Shown piece by piece: positions 44,294 to 52,546 of a DNA stretch of 64,000 nucleotides (position 1 is the first letter of the stretch; every line of letters begins with the position of its first letter). A program made the position numbers and the translations under genes. Below the pieces are notes generated by a model. That model ran no database searches. It saw only the letters and a program-made list of their open reading frames with translations, and had not been told where the DNA came from. This DNA is from Massilia sp. PDC64 (GTDB taxonomy: Bacteria; Pseudomonadota; Gammaproteobacteria; Burkholderiales; Burkholderiaceae_D), in NCBI RefSeq assembly GCF_900101265.1, contig NZ_FMZS01000001.1, forward strand, positions 434,001-498,000, written 5' to 3'.

Positions 44294-45325
44294 TCAGGCG
44301 GATGCGTCGCCGTCTACCACGACGCGATTGCGGCCACCATGTTTTGCCGCATACAAGGCCTTGTCCGCCGCCTCGATCAGAGCGGGAACCTCATGCAGGC
44401 GTTCACGATCAAAGCTTGCGACACCGATGCTCAGCGTGACCATTGGCCAGTGGGCCGCGGGTGCGTGCGGCAGTGCCAGTCCGGCCACGTGCTCGCGGAT
44501 CGCGTTGGCGTGCAGCCTGGCCTGCTCGAGCGACGTGTCCGGCAGGATCGCCGCGAATTCCTCGCCACCATAGCGTGCCGCCACGTCGGCCGGGCGCTTG
44601 AGTTTGGCAGCAAGGGCCTGGGCCACGGTGGACAGGCAGGCGTCGCCCTGCTGGTGGCCGAAGTGGTCGTTGTACGCCTTGAAGGAATCGATGTCGATCA
44701 GCAGCAGCGACAGCTCGCCCTTCGCGCGTTGCGCGCGGCGCAGTTCGCGGTCCAGCGCGACGTCGAAGTAGCGGCGGTTGGCGATGCCGGTCAGGCCGTC
44801 GACGTACGAGCGGGCACGCAGCGATTCCGCGTGGTCGAGGAGACGCTTTTCGCGCTCCACGGCGCCGGTGACGTCGCGGATCTCGATCATGCAGTAGCGT
44901 TGGTCGCCATCGCGGAACGGCGTCACCGTCACGGCCTGTTCGATGCGCGGCCCATCGAAGCTGCCCGCTTCGCGCAGGGGGAATGGGGCGCGGCTTTCCG
45001 ACTGCGGGATGGTCGTGCTCCCGCCATCGGCCGATGGCGCAGATGGTGCCAATGCGGCCAGCACGGCCGCCTCGACGCGCGAACCGCGCAGTTCGGGGAA
45101 CACCTCGAACAGCGAGCGCTCGCGCACGCGCGCGGCGGCGCGGGCGGAACGCGGCACCATCCAGCCGTTCCAGAGCACGATCTTGTGATGGGCGTCGAGC
45201 ACGATGACCCCGCTGTTGACGAGATTCAGGGCGCGCAGGGCCAGGTCGGTGGCGGTATCGGAGTCGGTCGGGATCACGGGACGGCTTCGTGGGGATGAAT
45301 GTTCGAATAAATATCTGAAAATCAA
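44294..45325 (-). CDS. PAS-GGDEF diguanylate cyclase
   Basis: Up to 343 residues, no membrane helix. A PAS domain (~25-150, SGVIVLDAHHKIVLWNGWMVPRSARAAARV) is followed by GGDEF (~170-335) with an intact active site YGGEEF and the substrate region LLIDIDSFKAYNDHFGHQQGD. It should make c-di-GMP in the cytoplasm. The farthest start is a TTG at 45325; a GTG at 45277 giving a 327-residue protein is equally possible. Confidence 0.88.
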   Translation of the reverse strand: MIFRYLFEHSSPRSRPVIPTDSDTATDLALRALNLVNSGVIVLDAHHKIVLWNGWMVPRSARAAARVRERSLFEVFPELRGSRVEAAVLAALAPSAPSADGGSTTIPQSESRAPFPLREAGSFDGPRIEQAVTVTPFRDGDQRYCMIEIRDVTGAVEREKRLLDHAESLRARSYVDGLTGIANRRYFDVALDRELRRAQRAKGELSLLLIDIDSFKAYNDHFGHQQGDACLSTVAQALAAKLKRPADVAARYGGEEFAAILPDTSLEQARLHANAIREHVAGLALPHAPAAHWPMVTLSIGVASFDRERLHEVPALIEAADKALYAAKHGGRNRVVVDGDASA

Positions 45326-45431
45326 CTGATCATACCGGAAATCAATGCCGGTGCGTCACTTCGGCAGGTTTCTGTACGGCCGACATTTGCTTGGCTACCC
45401 CAACAATTGTTGCCAATTTTCCCGAAAGCAC

Positions 45432-45460
45432 TTGGCCGTGTGCGGATGAGCCGCTATAAT
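45432..45460 (+). promoter_or_regulatory. Promoter of the third tRNA-Lys gene
   Basis: TTGGCC and TATAAT with exactly 17 bases between, ending 10 bases before the tRNA. Confidence 0.75.
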
Positions 45461-45470
45461 GCTGCCCGTC

Positions 45471-45546
45471 GGGTCGTTAGCTCAGTTGGTAGAGCAGCGG
45501 ACTTTTAATCCGTTGGTCGCTGGTTCGAGCCCAGCACGGCCTACCA
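45471..45546 (+). tRNA. tRNA-Lys (anticodon UUU), copy 3
   Basis: All 76 bases identical to copies 1 and 2, about 23 kb away. Anticodon TTT at 45504-45506, CCA encoded. Confidence 0.97.
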
Positions 45547-45552
45547 CGAACA

Positions 45553-45592
45553 CCAGAAAGCCCATGAACTTCGGTTCATGGGCTTTTTGCTT
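45553..45592 (+). terminator. Terminator of tRNA-Lys copy 3
   Basis: AAAGCCCATGAA and TTCATGGGCTTTTTGC form a hairpin with a CTTCGG-type loop. It is the same design as after copy 2 but different in sequence. Confidence 0.88.
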
Positions 45593-45740
45593 TTCCTCGT
45601 CCCTGTCAGATTCTTCCTAGCTTTACCCTCGGAATTAGTTGCACCGGCTAATTAATTGGTTCTGGTCAACAAATTCGCTCCAGCACGTCCTTACACTGGG
45701 CCGCTCGGCCGCTCTGCCCAGCATCCCTCGAGGACCTGTC

Positions 45741-47762
45741 ATGTCGTCACACAAGGAAAGATCTCTGCCCCGTCACCTGTCGCGCGCGATCGGCCTGCTG
45801 GCGGCCGGTCTCCAGGCCGGGGCATTGGCGCAGCAGAGTCCGGATCTGAACGCCCTCCCCCTCGAACAATTGCTCAACCTCGAGGTCGTCACGGCATCGA
45901 AGATTCCGCAAAAGATCAGCGAGGCGCCGTCGTCCGTCACCGTGATCACGGCCGAGGACATCCGCCTGCGCGGCTACCGCACGCTCACGGACGTGCTGCA
46001 GGACGTGCCCGGCATGACCGTGTCCTATGACCGCAACTACAACTACGCGAACATCCGCGGCCTGGGCAATCCGGGCGACCTGAATACGCGGCTCCTGATC
46101 CTGATCGACGGCCGGCGCCTGAACGACGTCGTCTACGACCAGGGCGCCATCGGCACCGAGTTCCCCATCGACCTGGCCCTCATCGACCGCGTCGAATTCG
46201 TGCCCGGCCCCGGCTCCGCCATCTACGGCAGCAGCGCGTTCTTCGGCGTGGTGAACGTCATCACGAAAAGCGGCGCGGCGCTCAAGGGGCAGACCGTCGG
46301 CATCGGCCTGTTCACCGGCCGGGGCCGCGAAGTGCGCAACACGTACGGCCGCGGGACGCCGGGCGGCACCGAGCTGCTGCTGGGTGCGTCGGCGTACGAC
46401 AGCGCGGGACGCGACCTGTACTTTCCCGAATACGACGATTCGGCCAGCCACGGCATGGCGAGGGGGCTCGACTACGACCGCTACCACCGGCTGTTCGCGA
46501 AACTGAGCACGGACGGCGTCGTGGCCGAGGCATATTTCGGCAGCCGTACGAAAGGGATCCCGACGGCGTCCTACGGCCAGCAGTTCAACGATCCGCGCAG
46601 CTGGTCGGTCGACGAATACGCGGGCGCCGCCCTGTCCTGGCACCGCGCCGTCTCGGAGACGCTCGACCTGTTCGCCAGCGTGAGCGTCGCGCGCTACCGC
46701 TACCTGAGCGCCAACGTGACCGGGTCGGCATCCGACGGCCTGACGCGCAGCATCGATACGGCCAAAAGCCTCAGCAGCGGCGCGGAGGTGCGCGCCATCA
46801 GCAGCGCGCTGCGCGGGCACAAGCTGATCGCCGGCGCGGAATACACGCGCGACAGCAAGCGGCACATGGCGAACTACGACGTCGACCCGTACGCACTCAA
46901 TCTCGACGTCGCCGCGCCCAAGCGCCAGGCCGCCGTCTACCTGCAGGACGAGATGAGGCTCGGCAACAAGCTCATCCTGAACACGGGCGTGCGCCACGAC
47001 TACGATTCCGAAGGCGGCGCCACGACGAATCCGCGCGTCGCCCTGCTGTACAAGACGACGAACCAGGTGACGCTCAAGGCCTTGTACGGCACGGCCTTCC
47101 GTTCCGCCAACGCCTACGAACGCTATTACACGTTCGACTTCCGGGCGAATCCGGCACTGCGCTCGGAGCGCATCAAGACCTATGAACTGATCGCGGAATA
47201 TTTTCCGACCGACCGCTTCCGCGCCACCGCCTCCGTCTTCCAGTACCGCATGCGCGACATGCTGGCGCTGACCACCGATCCGGTCAACGGCATGCTAGTC
47301 TTTTCGAACATCGACGCGGCCCGCGCCACGGGCATCGAACTGGAAGCGGAATGGCTGCGCGAGGACGGCAGCGCCATCAAGGGCAGCGCGAACGTGCAGT
47401 CGGCGCGCAACGACGTCGACGGCGCCTGGCTGCCCAACTCGCCGCGCCGGCTGCTCAAGCTGAACTACGCGTTGCCGCCGCTCGGCGACCACCTGCGCGC
47501 GCACGCCGAGTACCGCTTCACGAGCCGGCGCCGCACGGTGCAAGGTGGCGAGGTCGGAGGATTCGGCGTCGTCGACCTGAACCTCGTGGGCACGGTCGGC
47601 AAGCACGTGGAACTGTCGGCGGGCGTACTGAATGTCTTCGCCAGGCGCTACGCCGATTCCGCCAGCGAGGAACACTACGACAACAGCACGCCGCCGCGCC
47701 GCCTCGACGCCATCCGGCAGGATGGGCGCGCGCTGCGTTTCACGGCGACAGTCAGGTTCTGA
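45741..47762 (+). CDS. TonB-dependent outer-membrane receptor
   Basis: A 673-residue receptor with a signal peptide (cleaved after GALAQ). The TonB-box region LLNLEVVTASK leads into the plug domain (~50-165: APSSVTVITAEDIRLRGYRTLTDVLQDVPGM and GPGSAIYGSSAFFGVVNVITK). The beta-barrel ends with Phe (ATVRF). Ligand unknown. The yfiR-like gene starts 2 bases after its stop and a GGDEF-EAL gene follows, so this operon probably links an outer-membrane event to c-di-GMP. Confidence 0.92.
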   Translation: MSSHKERSLPRHLSRAIGLLAAGLQAGALAQQSPDLNALPLEQLLNLEVVTASKIPQKISEAPSSVTVITAEDIRLRGYRTLTDVLQDVPGMTVSYDRNYNYANIRGLGNPGDLNTRLLILIDGRRLNDVVYDQGAIGTEFPIDLALIDRVEFVPGPGSAIYGSSAFFGVVNVITKSGAALKGQTVGIGLFTGRGREVRNTYGRGTPGGTELLLGASAYDSAGRDLYFPEYDDSASHGMARGLDYDRYHRLFAKLSTDGVVAEAYFGSRTKGIPTASYGQQFNDPRSWSVDEYAGAALSWHRAVSETLDLFASVSVARYRYLSANVTGSASDGLTRSIDTAKSLSSGAEVRAISSALRGHKLIAGAEYTRDSKRHMANYDVDPYALNLDVAAPKRQAAVYLQDEMRLGNKLILNTGVRHDYDSEGGATTNPRVALLYKTTNQVTLKALYGTAFRSANAYERYYTFDFRANPALRSERIKTYELIAEYFPTDRFRATASVFQYRMRDMLALTTDPVNGMLVFSNIDAARATGIELEAEWLREDGSAIKGSANVQSARNDVDGAWLPNSPRRLLKLNYALPPLGDHLRAHAEYRFTSRRRTVQGGEVGGFGVVDLNLVGTVGKHVELSAGVLNVFARRYADSASEEHYDNSTPPRRLDAIRQDGRALRFTATVRF

Positions 47763-47764
47763 CG

Positions 47765-48283
47765 ATGATGCGGCCCAGCCTCGCGCGACTGCTCCTCCTG
47801 TGCTGCCTGCTGCTGCCGGCGGCAGCCAATGCGCAGGCCGCCGACGAATACGCGGCCAAGGCGGCGTTCATCTACAACATCGCGCAGTTCAGCACCCTGC
47901 CGAACATGAACGGCGCCGTGCGCCTGTGCGTGCTGGGGCGCGATCCGTTCGGCAGCGCGCTGGCCACGCTGGAAGGCAGACCGCTCGGGAACGCGCGCCT
48001 GTCGGTCCTCTACCCGCGTTCCGGTCCGGAGGCGCTGATGCAATGCCACATCCTGTACATCAGCGCGTCGGAATCCGACGACATGACGGCGCTCGCCGAG
48101 AGCGCCCGCGCGGCCGGCGTGCTGACGATCGCCGATACCCGGGGCGCCGCACGCAAGGGCGTGATGCTCGAACTGGTGCTGGACGACCGGCGCATCGCCT
48201 TCGAATTCAATGGCGCCGCCGCGCGCGGTGCGGGCGTCGTGCTCAGCTCGAAGGTGCTGCGGCTGGCGCGCGCCATCTACTAG
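47765..48283 (+). CDS. YfiR-family periplasmic protein
   Basis: A 172-residue exported protein of the YfiR family (signal peptide cleaved after ANAQA). EYAAKAAFIYNIAQFSTLP, QCHILYIS and GAGVVLSSKVLRLARAIY are family hallmarks. In Pseudomonas YfiR represses the cyclase YfiN from the periplasm. Here the following gene encodes a CHASE8-HAMP-GGDEF-EAL protein 15 bases downstream, so YfiR-like control of it is likely. Confidence 0.9.
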   Translation: MMRPSLARLLLLCCLLLPAAANAQAADEYAAKAAFIYNIAQFSTLPNMNGAVRLCVLGRDPFGSALATLEGRPLGNARLSVLYPRSGPEALMQCHILYISASESDDMTALAESARAAGVLTIADTRGAARKGVMLELVLDDRRIAFEFNGAAARGAGVVLSSKVLRLARAIY

Positions 48284-48298
48284 ACCCGGACGGCCAGC

Positions 48299-50371
48299 AT
48301 GGAACAACTCATCGAATGGATCAACCGGCAGGCACTGAGCACCAAGCTCAAATGGACCTACCTCGTCACGAGCGGCGGCGTGATGCTGCTGTCGACGCTG
48401 TTCCTGATCGGCATTCAGCTGTACTTCTTCACGGCCGCGCTGGTGCGACAGACGCAGTCGCAGGCGACGATGGTGGCCGAGAACCTGACGGCCGCCATGG
48501 CCTTCGCCGATGCCGAGGCGGCCGGCGACATCCTGTCCGCGCTGCGCGTGGCGCCGGACGTGCAGTCGGCCGTCGCCTATGACGCGAAAGGCAAGGCGTT
48601 CGTCAGCTTCGTGCGCGAGCCGGACGTACCGCCCGCGGCGCGCGACCCGCGTGCGCGCGAGACGGTCGTGGACGTCCGCGGCGTCAGCGTGACGCGCCGG
48701 ATCCAGGTCGGCAGCCGCCTGCTCGGCACCGTGGTCGTGCGCAGCAGCGTGACGAGCGTGTACCGCCAGCTCGCGCTGTACCTGGCGCTGGCGCTGCCGA
48801 TGACGCTGGCCCTGCTCAGCCTCTCGTACTACGCACTGTCGCGGCTGCAGCGCTACTTCACGGCCCCGATCCGCGCGCTGTCGGCGGTGAGCGAGCAGAT
48901 CTCGCGCCAGGGCGACTATTCGCTGCGCGCCGAGGTGTCTCTCGCGGCGGACATCGGCGTCCTGGCGCGCACGTTCAACGGCATGCTGGACCGCATCCAG
49001 AAGCGCGAACTGGAACTGGAGGCGGAGATCAACGAACGCAAGCGCATCGAGGTCAAGCTGGACCGGCTGGCACACTACGATCCCGTCACGCAGCTCAACA
49101 ACCGGCACTTCTTCAACGAGCGGCTGGAAGCGGTCCTGACACGCGCGCGCAAGTTCGACGAGCGCACGATCCTGATGTTCATCGACCTGGACAACTTCAA
49201 GACCGTCAACGACACGCTCGGCCACGACATCGGCGACGAGCTGCTGCGCCTCGTGTCGCGCCGGCTGTCGGAGACGCTGCGCTTCGGCGACGTCCTGTCG
49301 CGCATCGGCGGCGACGAATTCGGGATCATCCTCGAGAACGTGAGCCAGGTCGGCGTCGCGTCGCTGATCGCGGAAAAATGCCTGTGCAAGCTGGCCGACC
49401 CGATCCACATCCACGGCCACGACATCCACATCGGCGCATCGATCGGCATCAGCGTGTATCCGGACGACGCGACCGACATGCACGCGCTGCTGAAATACGC
49501 CGACACCGCCATGTACTACGCGAAGAACGGCGGCAAGAACGCGTGGCGCATGTTCACGCCCAGCATGCGCGACGACGCGCACAAACGCTTCAAGCTGGAC
49601 AACAACCTGCGGCGCGCGCTGGAACGCAACGAGTTCGTGCTGCACTACCAGCCGCAGGTCGACCTCAAGACGGGCGAGATCGTCGGCGTCGAAGCGCTGA
49701 TCCGCTGGATCCATCCGCAGCTGGGCATGGTGAGCCCCAACGACTTCATCCCCGTCGCCGAAGACACGGGCCTCATCGTGCCGATCGGCGAATGGGTGCT
49801 GCGCGAAGCATGCCGCGACCTGAAGCGCTGGCACGCACAGGGCCATTCCCTGCGCATGGCCGTCAACCTGTCCGGCCGCCAGCTCAAGGAAAACAACCTG
49901 GTCGCCGCCGTGCTGGCGACCCTGCGCGAAGCGGACGTCGACCCGTGCTGGCTCGAACTGGAGCTGACGGAGAGCATGCTGATGGACGCCTCCACCGACA
50001 TCGTCGACCGCCTGCATGCGCTGACGGACGCCGGCATCCAGCTCGCGATCGACGATTTCGGCACGGGCTATTCGTCGATGAGCTACCTGAAGACCTTCCC
50101 CGTGCGCGCGCTGAAGGTGGACCGCAGTTTCGTGCGCGGCCTGCCGCAGGATCCGGAAGACGCGGCCATCACGCGCGCGATCATCGCGATGGCCCGGAGC
50201 CTCAGGATGGAGATCGTGGCCGAAGGCATCGAGACGCAGGAACAGCACGACTTCCTGCGTGCGCACGGCTGCGACAAGTCGCAGGGCTACCTGTACGGCC
50301 GGCCGTGCCCCGCGGCGCAGATCGGGCAGATGCTCGCGCGCTCGGGCGCGGGCGCCTGCGAGGTCGACTAG
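48299..50371 (+). CDS. YfiN-like HAMP-GGDEF-EAL c-di-GMP protein
   Basis: A 690-residue inner-membrane protein. Helix ~23-45, a periplasmic CHASE8-like domain (~45-155) as in YfiN, helix ~160-182, HAMP (~185-235), GGDEF (~255-420, intact RIGGDEF) and EAL (~430-680, GVEALIRW with DDFGTGYSS). Unlike Pseudomonas YfiN it also has an intact EAL domain. Third gene of the TonB receptor-YfiR operon. Confidence 0.92.
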   Translation: MEQLIEWINRQALSTKLKWTYLVTSGGVMLLSTLFLIGIQLYFFTAALVRQTQSQATMVAENLTAAMAFADAEAAGDILSALRVAPDVQSAVAYDAKGKAFVSFVREPDVPPAARDPRARETVVDVRGVSVTRRIQVGSRLLGTVVVRSSVTSVYRQLALYLALALPMTLALLSLSYYALSRLQRYFTAPIRALSAVSEQISRQGDYSLRAEVSLAADIGVLARTFNGMLDRIQKRELELEAEINERKRIEVKLDRLAHYDPVTQLNNRHFFNERLEAVLTRARKFDERTILMFIDLDNFKTVNDTLGHDIGDELLRLVSRRLSETLRFGDVLSRIGGDEFGIILENVSQVGVASLIAEKCLCKLADPIHIHGHDIHIGASIGISVYPDDATDMHALLKYADTAMYYAKNGGKNAWRMFTPSMRDDAHKRFKLDNNLRRALERNEFVLHYQPQVDLKTGEIVGVEALIRWIHPQLGMVSPNDFIPVAEDTGLIVPIGEWVLREACRDLKRWHAQGHSLRMAVNLSGRQLKENNLVAAVLATLREADVDPCWLELELTESMLMDASTDIVDRLHALTDAGIQLAIDDFGTGYSSMSYLKTFPVRALKVDRSFVRGLPQDPEDAAITRAIIAMARSLRMEIVAEGIETQEQHDFLRAHGCDKSQGYLYGRPCPAAQIGQMLARSGAGACEVD

Positions 50372-50409
50372 TCTAGAATGAGGACTTGTCATGTAGAAAA
50401 CAGCACAGA

Positions 50410-51321
50410 ATGCGTGGATCTGAATTTGTCGAGCTAAAAGCATTTGTCGCGGTCGTCGAGCGTCAGAGTTTCGCACGAGCAGCAGAACACCTTGGCCTGT
50501 CGCCTTCCGCGCTCAGCCAGACCATTCGCCAGCTGGAACGCCGCATCGGCAGCCGCCTCCTGAATCGCACCACCCGCAGCGTCGCGCCGTCGGCAAGCGG
50601 CGAGCAGCTGTATCACCGCCTGGCCCCCTTGTTCCGGGAAATGGACGTGGCAGTTGCCGAAGCCAGCGAGGCCGCAGGGCAGATGACTGGTACGCTGCGC
50701 ATCAACACGCTCGGGATCGGCGCCCGGACGATCATTGCGCCACGCCTTGCACGCTTCCATCGAGTCCACCCCGATGTCGTGCTCGACATCGTCGTCGACG
50801 ATGCGCTGGCCGATATCGTCACCGGCCGCTTCGATGCGGGCATCCGCGTGGGTGGGCAGCTCGAGAAGGACATGGTCGCCATCCGCCTGACGCCGGACAT
50901 GAACATGGTCGCGGTGGCGTCCCCGGACTACCTCGCGCGTCACGGCACCCCCAGGTCACCCGCCGATCTGCACCAGCATGCCTGCATCAACTGGCGGCTG
51001 CAGATGGAGGGCAGGCATTATCGGTGGGAGTTCAAGAAGCGCGAGCAGAGCATCGAAATCGCGGTCGATGGGCCGGTCGTCACCAATCACGCCGACATCG
51101 GCATTGCCGCCGCACTGGACGGGCTGGGGATCGCCTATCACTTCGAGCAGGATGGCGTGGGCGAGCTATTGGCGCAGGGACGGCTGGTCCAGGTACTTGC
51201 CGACTGGTCGATCACCCGGCCCGGGCTTTTCCTGTATTACCCGAACAGGCAGCATCGACCCGCCCTCCTCGGTGCCTTCATCGACTGCCTGCTGGATCGA
51301 AGCCCCTTCGACCAGCCCTGA
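50410..51321 (+). CDS. LysR-family transcriptional regulator
   Basis: A 303-residue LysR regulator. The helix-turn-helix is at residues 5-60 (FVELKAFVAVVERQSFARAAEHLGLSPSALSQTIRQLERRIG), followed by an effector domain with VGGQLEKDMVAIRL and a C-terminus of the DsdC/CrgA-like branch. The start at 50410 fits the usual LysR opening. It precedes the SnoaL-SDR pair on the same strand. CTAGAAT occurs before both this gene (50373) and the next (51361). Confidence 0.9.
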   Translation: MRGSEFVELKAFVAVVERQSFARAAEHLGLSPSALSQTIRQLERRIGSRLLNRTTRSVAPSASGEQLYHRLAPLFREMDVAVAEASEAAGQMTGTLRINTLGIGARTIIAPRLARFHRVHPDVVLDIVVDDALADIVTGRFDAGIRVGGQLEKDMVAIRLTPDMNMVAVASPDYLARHGTPRSPADLHQHACINWRLQMEGRHYRWEFKKREQSIEIAVDGPVVTNHADIGIAAALDGLGIAYHFEQDGVGELLAQGRLVQVLADWSITRPGLFLYYPNRQHRPALLGAFIDCLLDRSPFDQP

Positions 51322-51357
51322 CTGCATTATGTACGCGTTTCTACTTAACCCATTCGA

Positions 51358-51367
51358 ATTCTAGAAT
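51358..51367. promoter_or_regulatory. ATTCTAGAAT palindrome before the SnoaL-SDR pair
   Basis: A perfect 10-base palindrome 62 bases before the SnoaL-like start. The half CTAGAAT recurs 31 bases before the preceding lysR gene, so it is a candidate LysR site. The evidence is positional only. Confidence 0.35.
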
Positions 51368-51429
51368 ATTCCCTAATCAAACGAGGGCACGCATCATGGG
51401 GGCTTCAGTCACCACCTGGAGTCACGAAC

Positions 51430-51756
51430 ATGCATACCCTGACACTTCCCGAACCCATCGCGACATACTTTGCGTCCGAACACAATCCCGAAGCGTTGGC
51501 ACAGTGCTTCAAGCCGGACGCCATCCTGAAGGACGACGGCCGCACCTACGAAGGCGTCGACGCCATCACGGCCTTCCTGGCCGCGGCATCGGCCAAGTAC
51601 AACGCGACGACCGTGCCGTTCGACATGAAAGACGACGACGGCTTTCACGTCGTCCGCGCCAAAGTCACGGGCAACTTCCCCGGTAGCCCGGCCAACCTGT
51701 CCTACCGCTTCGGCCTCGAACGTGGACTGATCGGCTCGCTGGAGATCAGCGTATGA
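51430..51756 (+). CDS. SnoaL/NTF2-like protein
   Basis: A 108-residue NTF2-fold protein (cone-shaped alpha+beta barrel). [43 protein letters not shown] is a typical SnoaL-like opening. Its substrate is unknown. The SDR gene overlaps its stop by four bases (ATGA), so the two are translationally coupled and probably act in one pathway. Confidence 0.88.
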   Translation: MHTLTLPEPIATYFASEHNPEALAQCFKPDAILKDDGRTYEGVDAITAFLAAASAKYNATTVPFDMKDDDGFHVVRAKVTGNFPGSPANLSYRFGLERGLIGSLEISV

Positions 51757-52535
51757 GCTTCGACCTCGGACTGGAAGGCAAACGCGCCCTGGTCACTGGC
51801 GGCACCAAGGGTCTGGGCGCGGCCCTCGTCAAGAGCCTGCAGGATGCCGGCGTGGAGGTGATGACGTCGGCACGCTCCGCCCCGGCGAAGCCAGTGGAGG
51901 GCGTGAGCTACGTGACGACCGACTTGTCGACGGCCGAAGGCGTGGCCAGGCTGGTCCGTGCGGTCGAGGAGCGCTGGGGCGGCGTCGACATCCTGGTCAA
52001 CAGCCTCGGAGGCTCGACCGCTCCGGCCGGCGGTTTTGCAGTCCTCGACGACGCCGTCTGGTTCAATGAACTGAACCTCAACTTCATGTCTGCGGTGCGC
52101 CTGGATCGTGCACTGGTGCCGGGCATGCTGGCAAAGGGCGCAGGCGTCGTACTGCACGTGAGCTCGATCCAGCGCATCCTTCCGCTCTGGACATCGACGA
52201 CCGCTTACGCTGCGGCCAAGGCTGCCCTCTCGACCTACAGCAAATCGCTGTCGAAGGAAGTGACGCCGAAGGGTGTGCGCGTCCTGAGCGTCTCGCCGGG
52301 CTGGATCGAGACCGAGGCGTCGGTCGAGTTCGCCAAGCGCATGGCGCGCGCACACGATACGGACTACGAGGGAGGCAAGAAACTGATCATGGACTGGCTC
52401 GGCGGCATTGCCGTCGGCCGCCCCGCCAGGCCGGAGGAGGTGGCGGATTTCATTACCTTCCTCGTGTCGCCGCGCGCCGCATCGGTAGCAGGCTCGGAGC
52501 ATGTGATCGATGGCGGAACGGTTCCGACGGTATAG
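51753..52535 (+). CDS. Short-chain dehydrogenase/reductase
   Basis: A 260-residue classical SDR. Cofactor loop TGGTKGLG (near 16), NSLGGS after strand 4, catalytic Ser in HVSSIQ (near 140) and the YAAAK pair (Tyr ~152, Lys ~156) are all present, followed by SPGWIETEA. An NAD(P)H-dependent oxidoreductase of unknown substrate. Tail to tail with the amylase gene, 11 bases apart. Confidence 0.92.
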   Translation: MSFDLGLEGKRALVTGGTKGLGAALVKSLQDAGVEVMTSARSAPAKPVEGVSYVTTDLSTAEGVARLVRAVEERWGGVDILVNSLGGSTAPAGGFAVLDDAVWFNELNLNFMSAVRLDRALVPGMLAKGAGVVLHVSSIQRILPLWTSTTAYAAAKAALSTYSKSLSKEVTPKGVRVLSVSPGWIETEASVEFAKRMARAHDTDYEGGKKLIMDWLGGIAVGRPARPEEVADFITFLVSPRAASVAGSEHVIDGGTVPTV

Positions 52536-52546
52536 CCGTCAACCTG

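Noticed and set aside
22294..45546. Island extending between tRNA-Lys copies 1/2 and copy 3 (23 kb)
   Set aside because: DNA from about 36,300 onward has core-like GC and codon use, and the flank after copy 3 does not match that after copy 2, so copy 3 looks like an ordinary dispersed tRNA gene.
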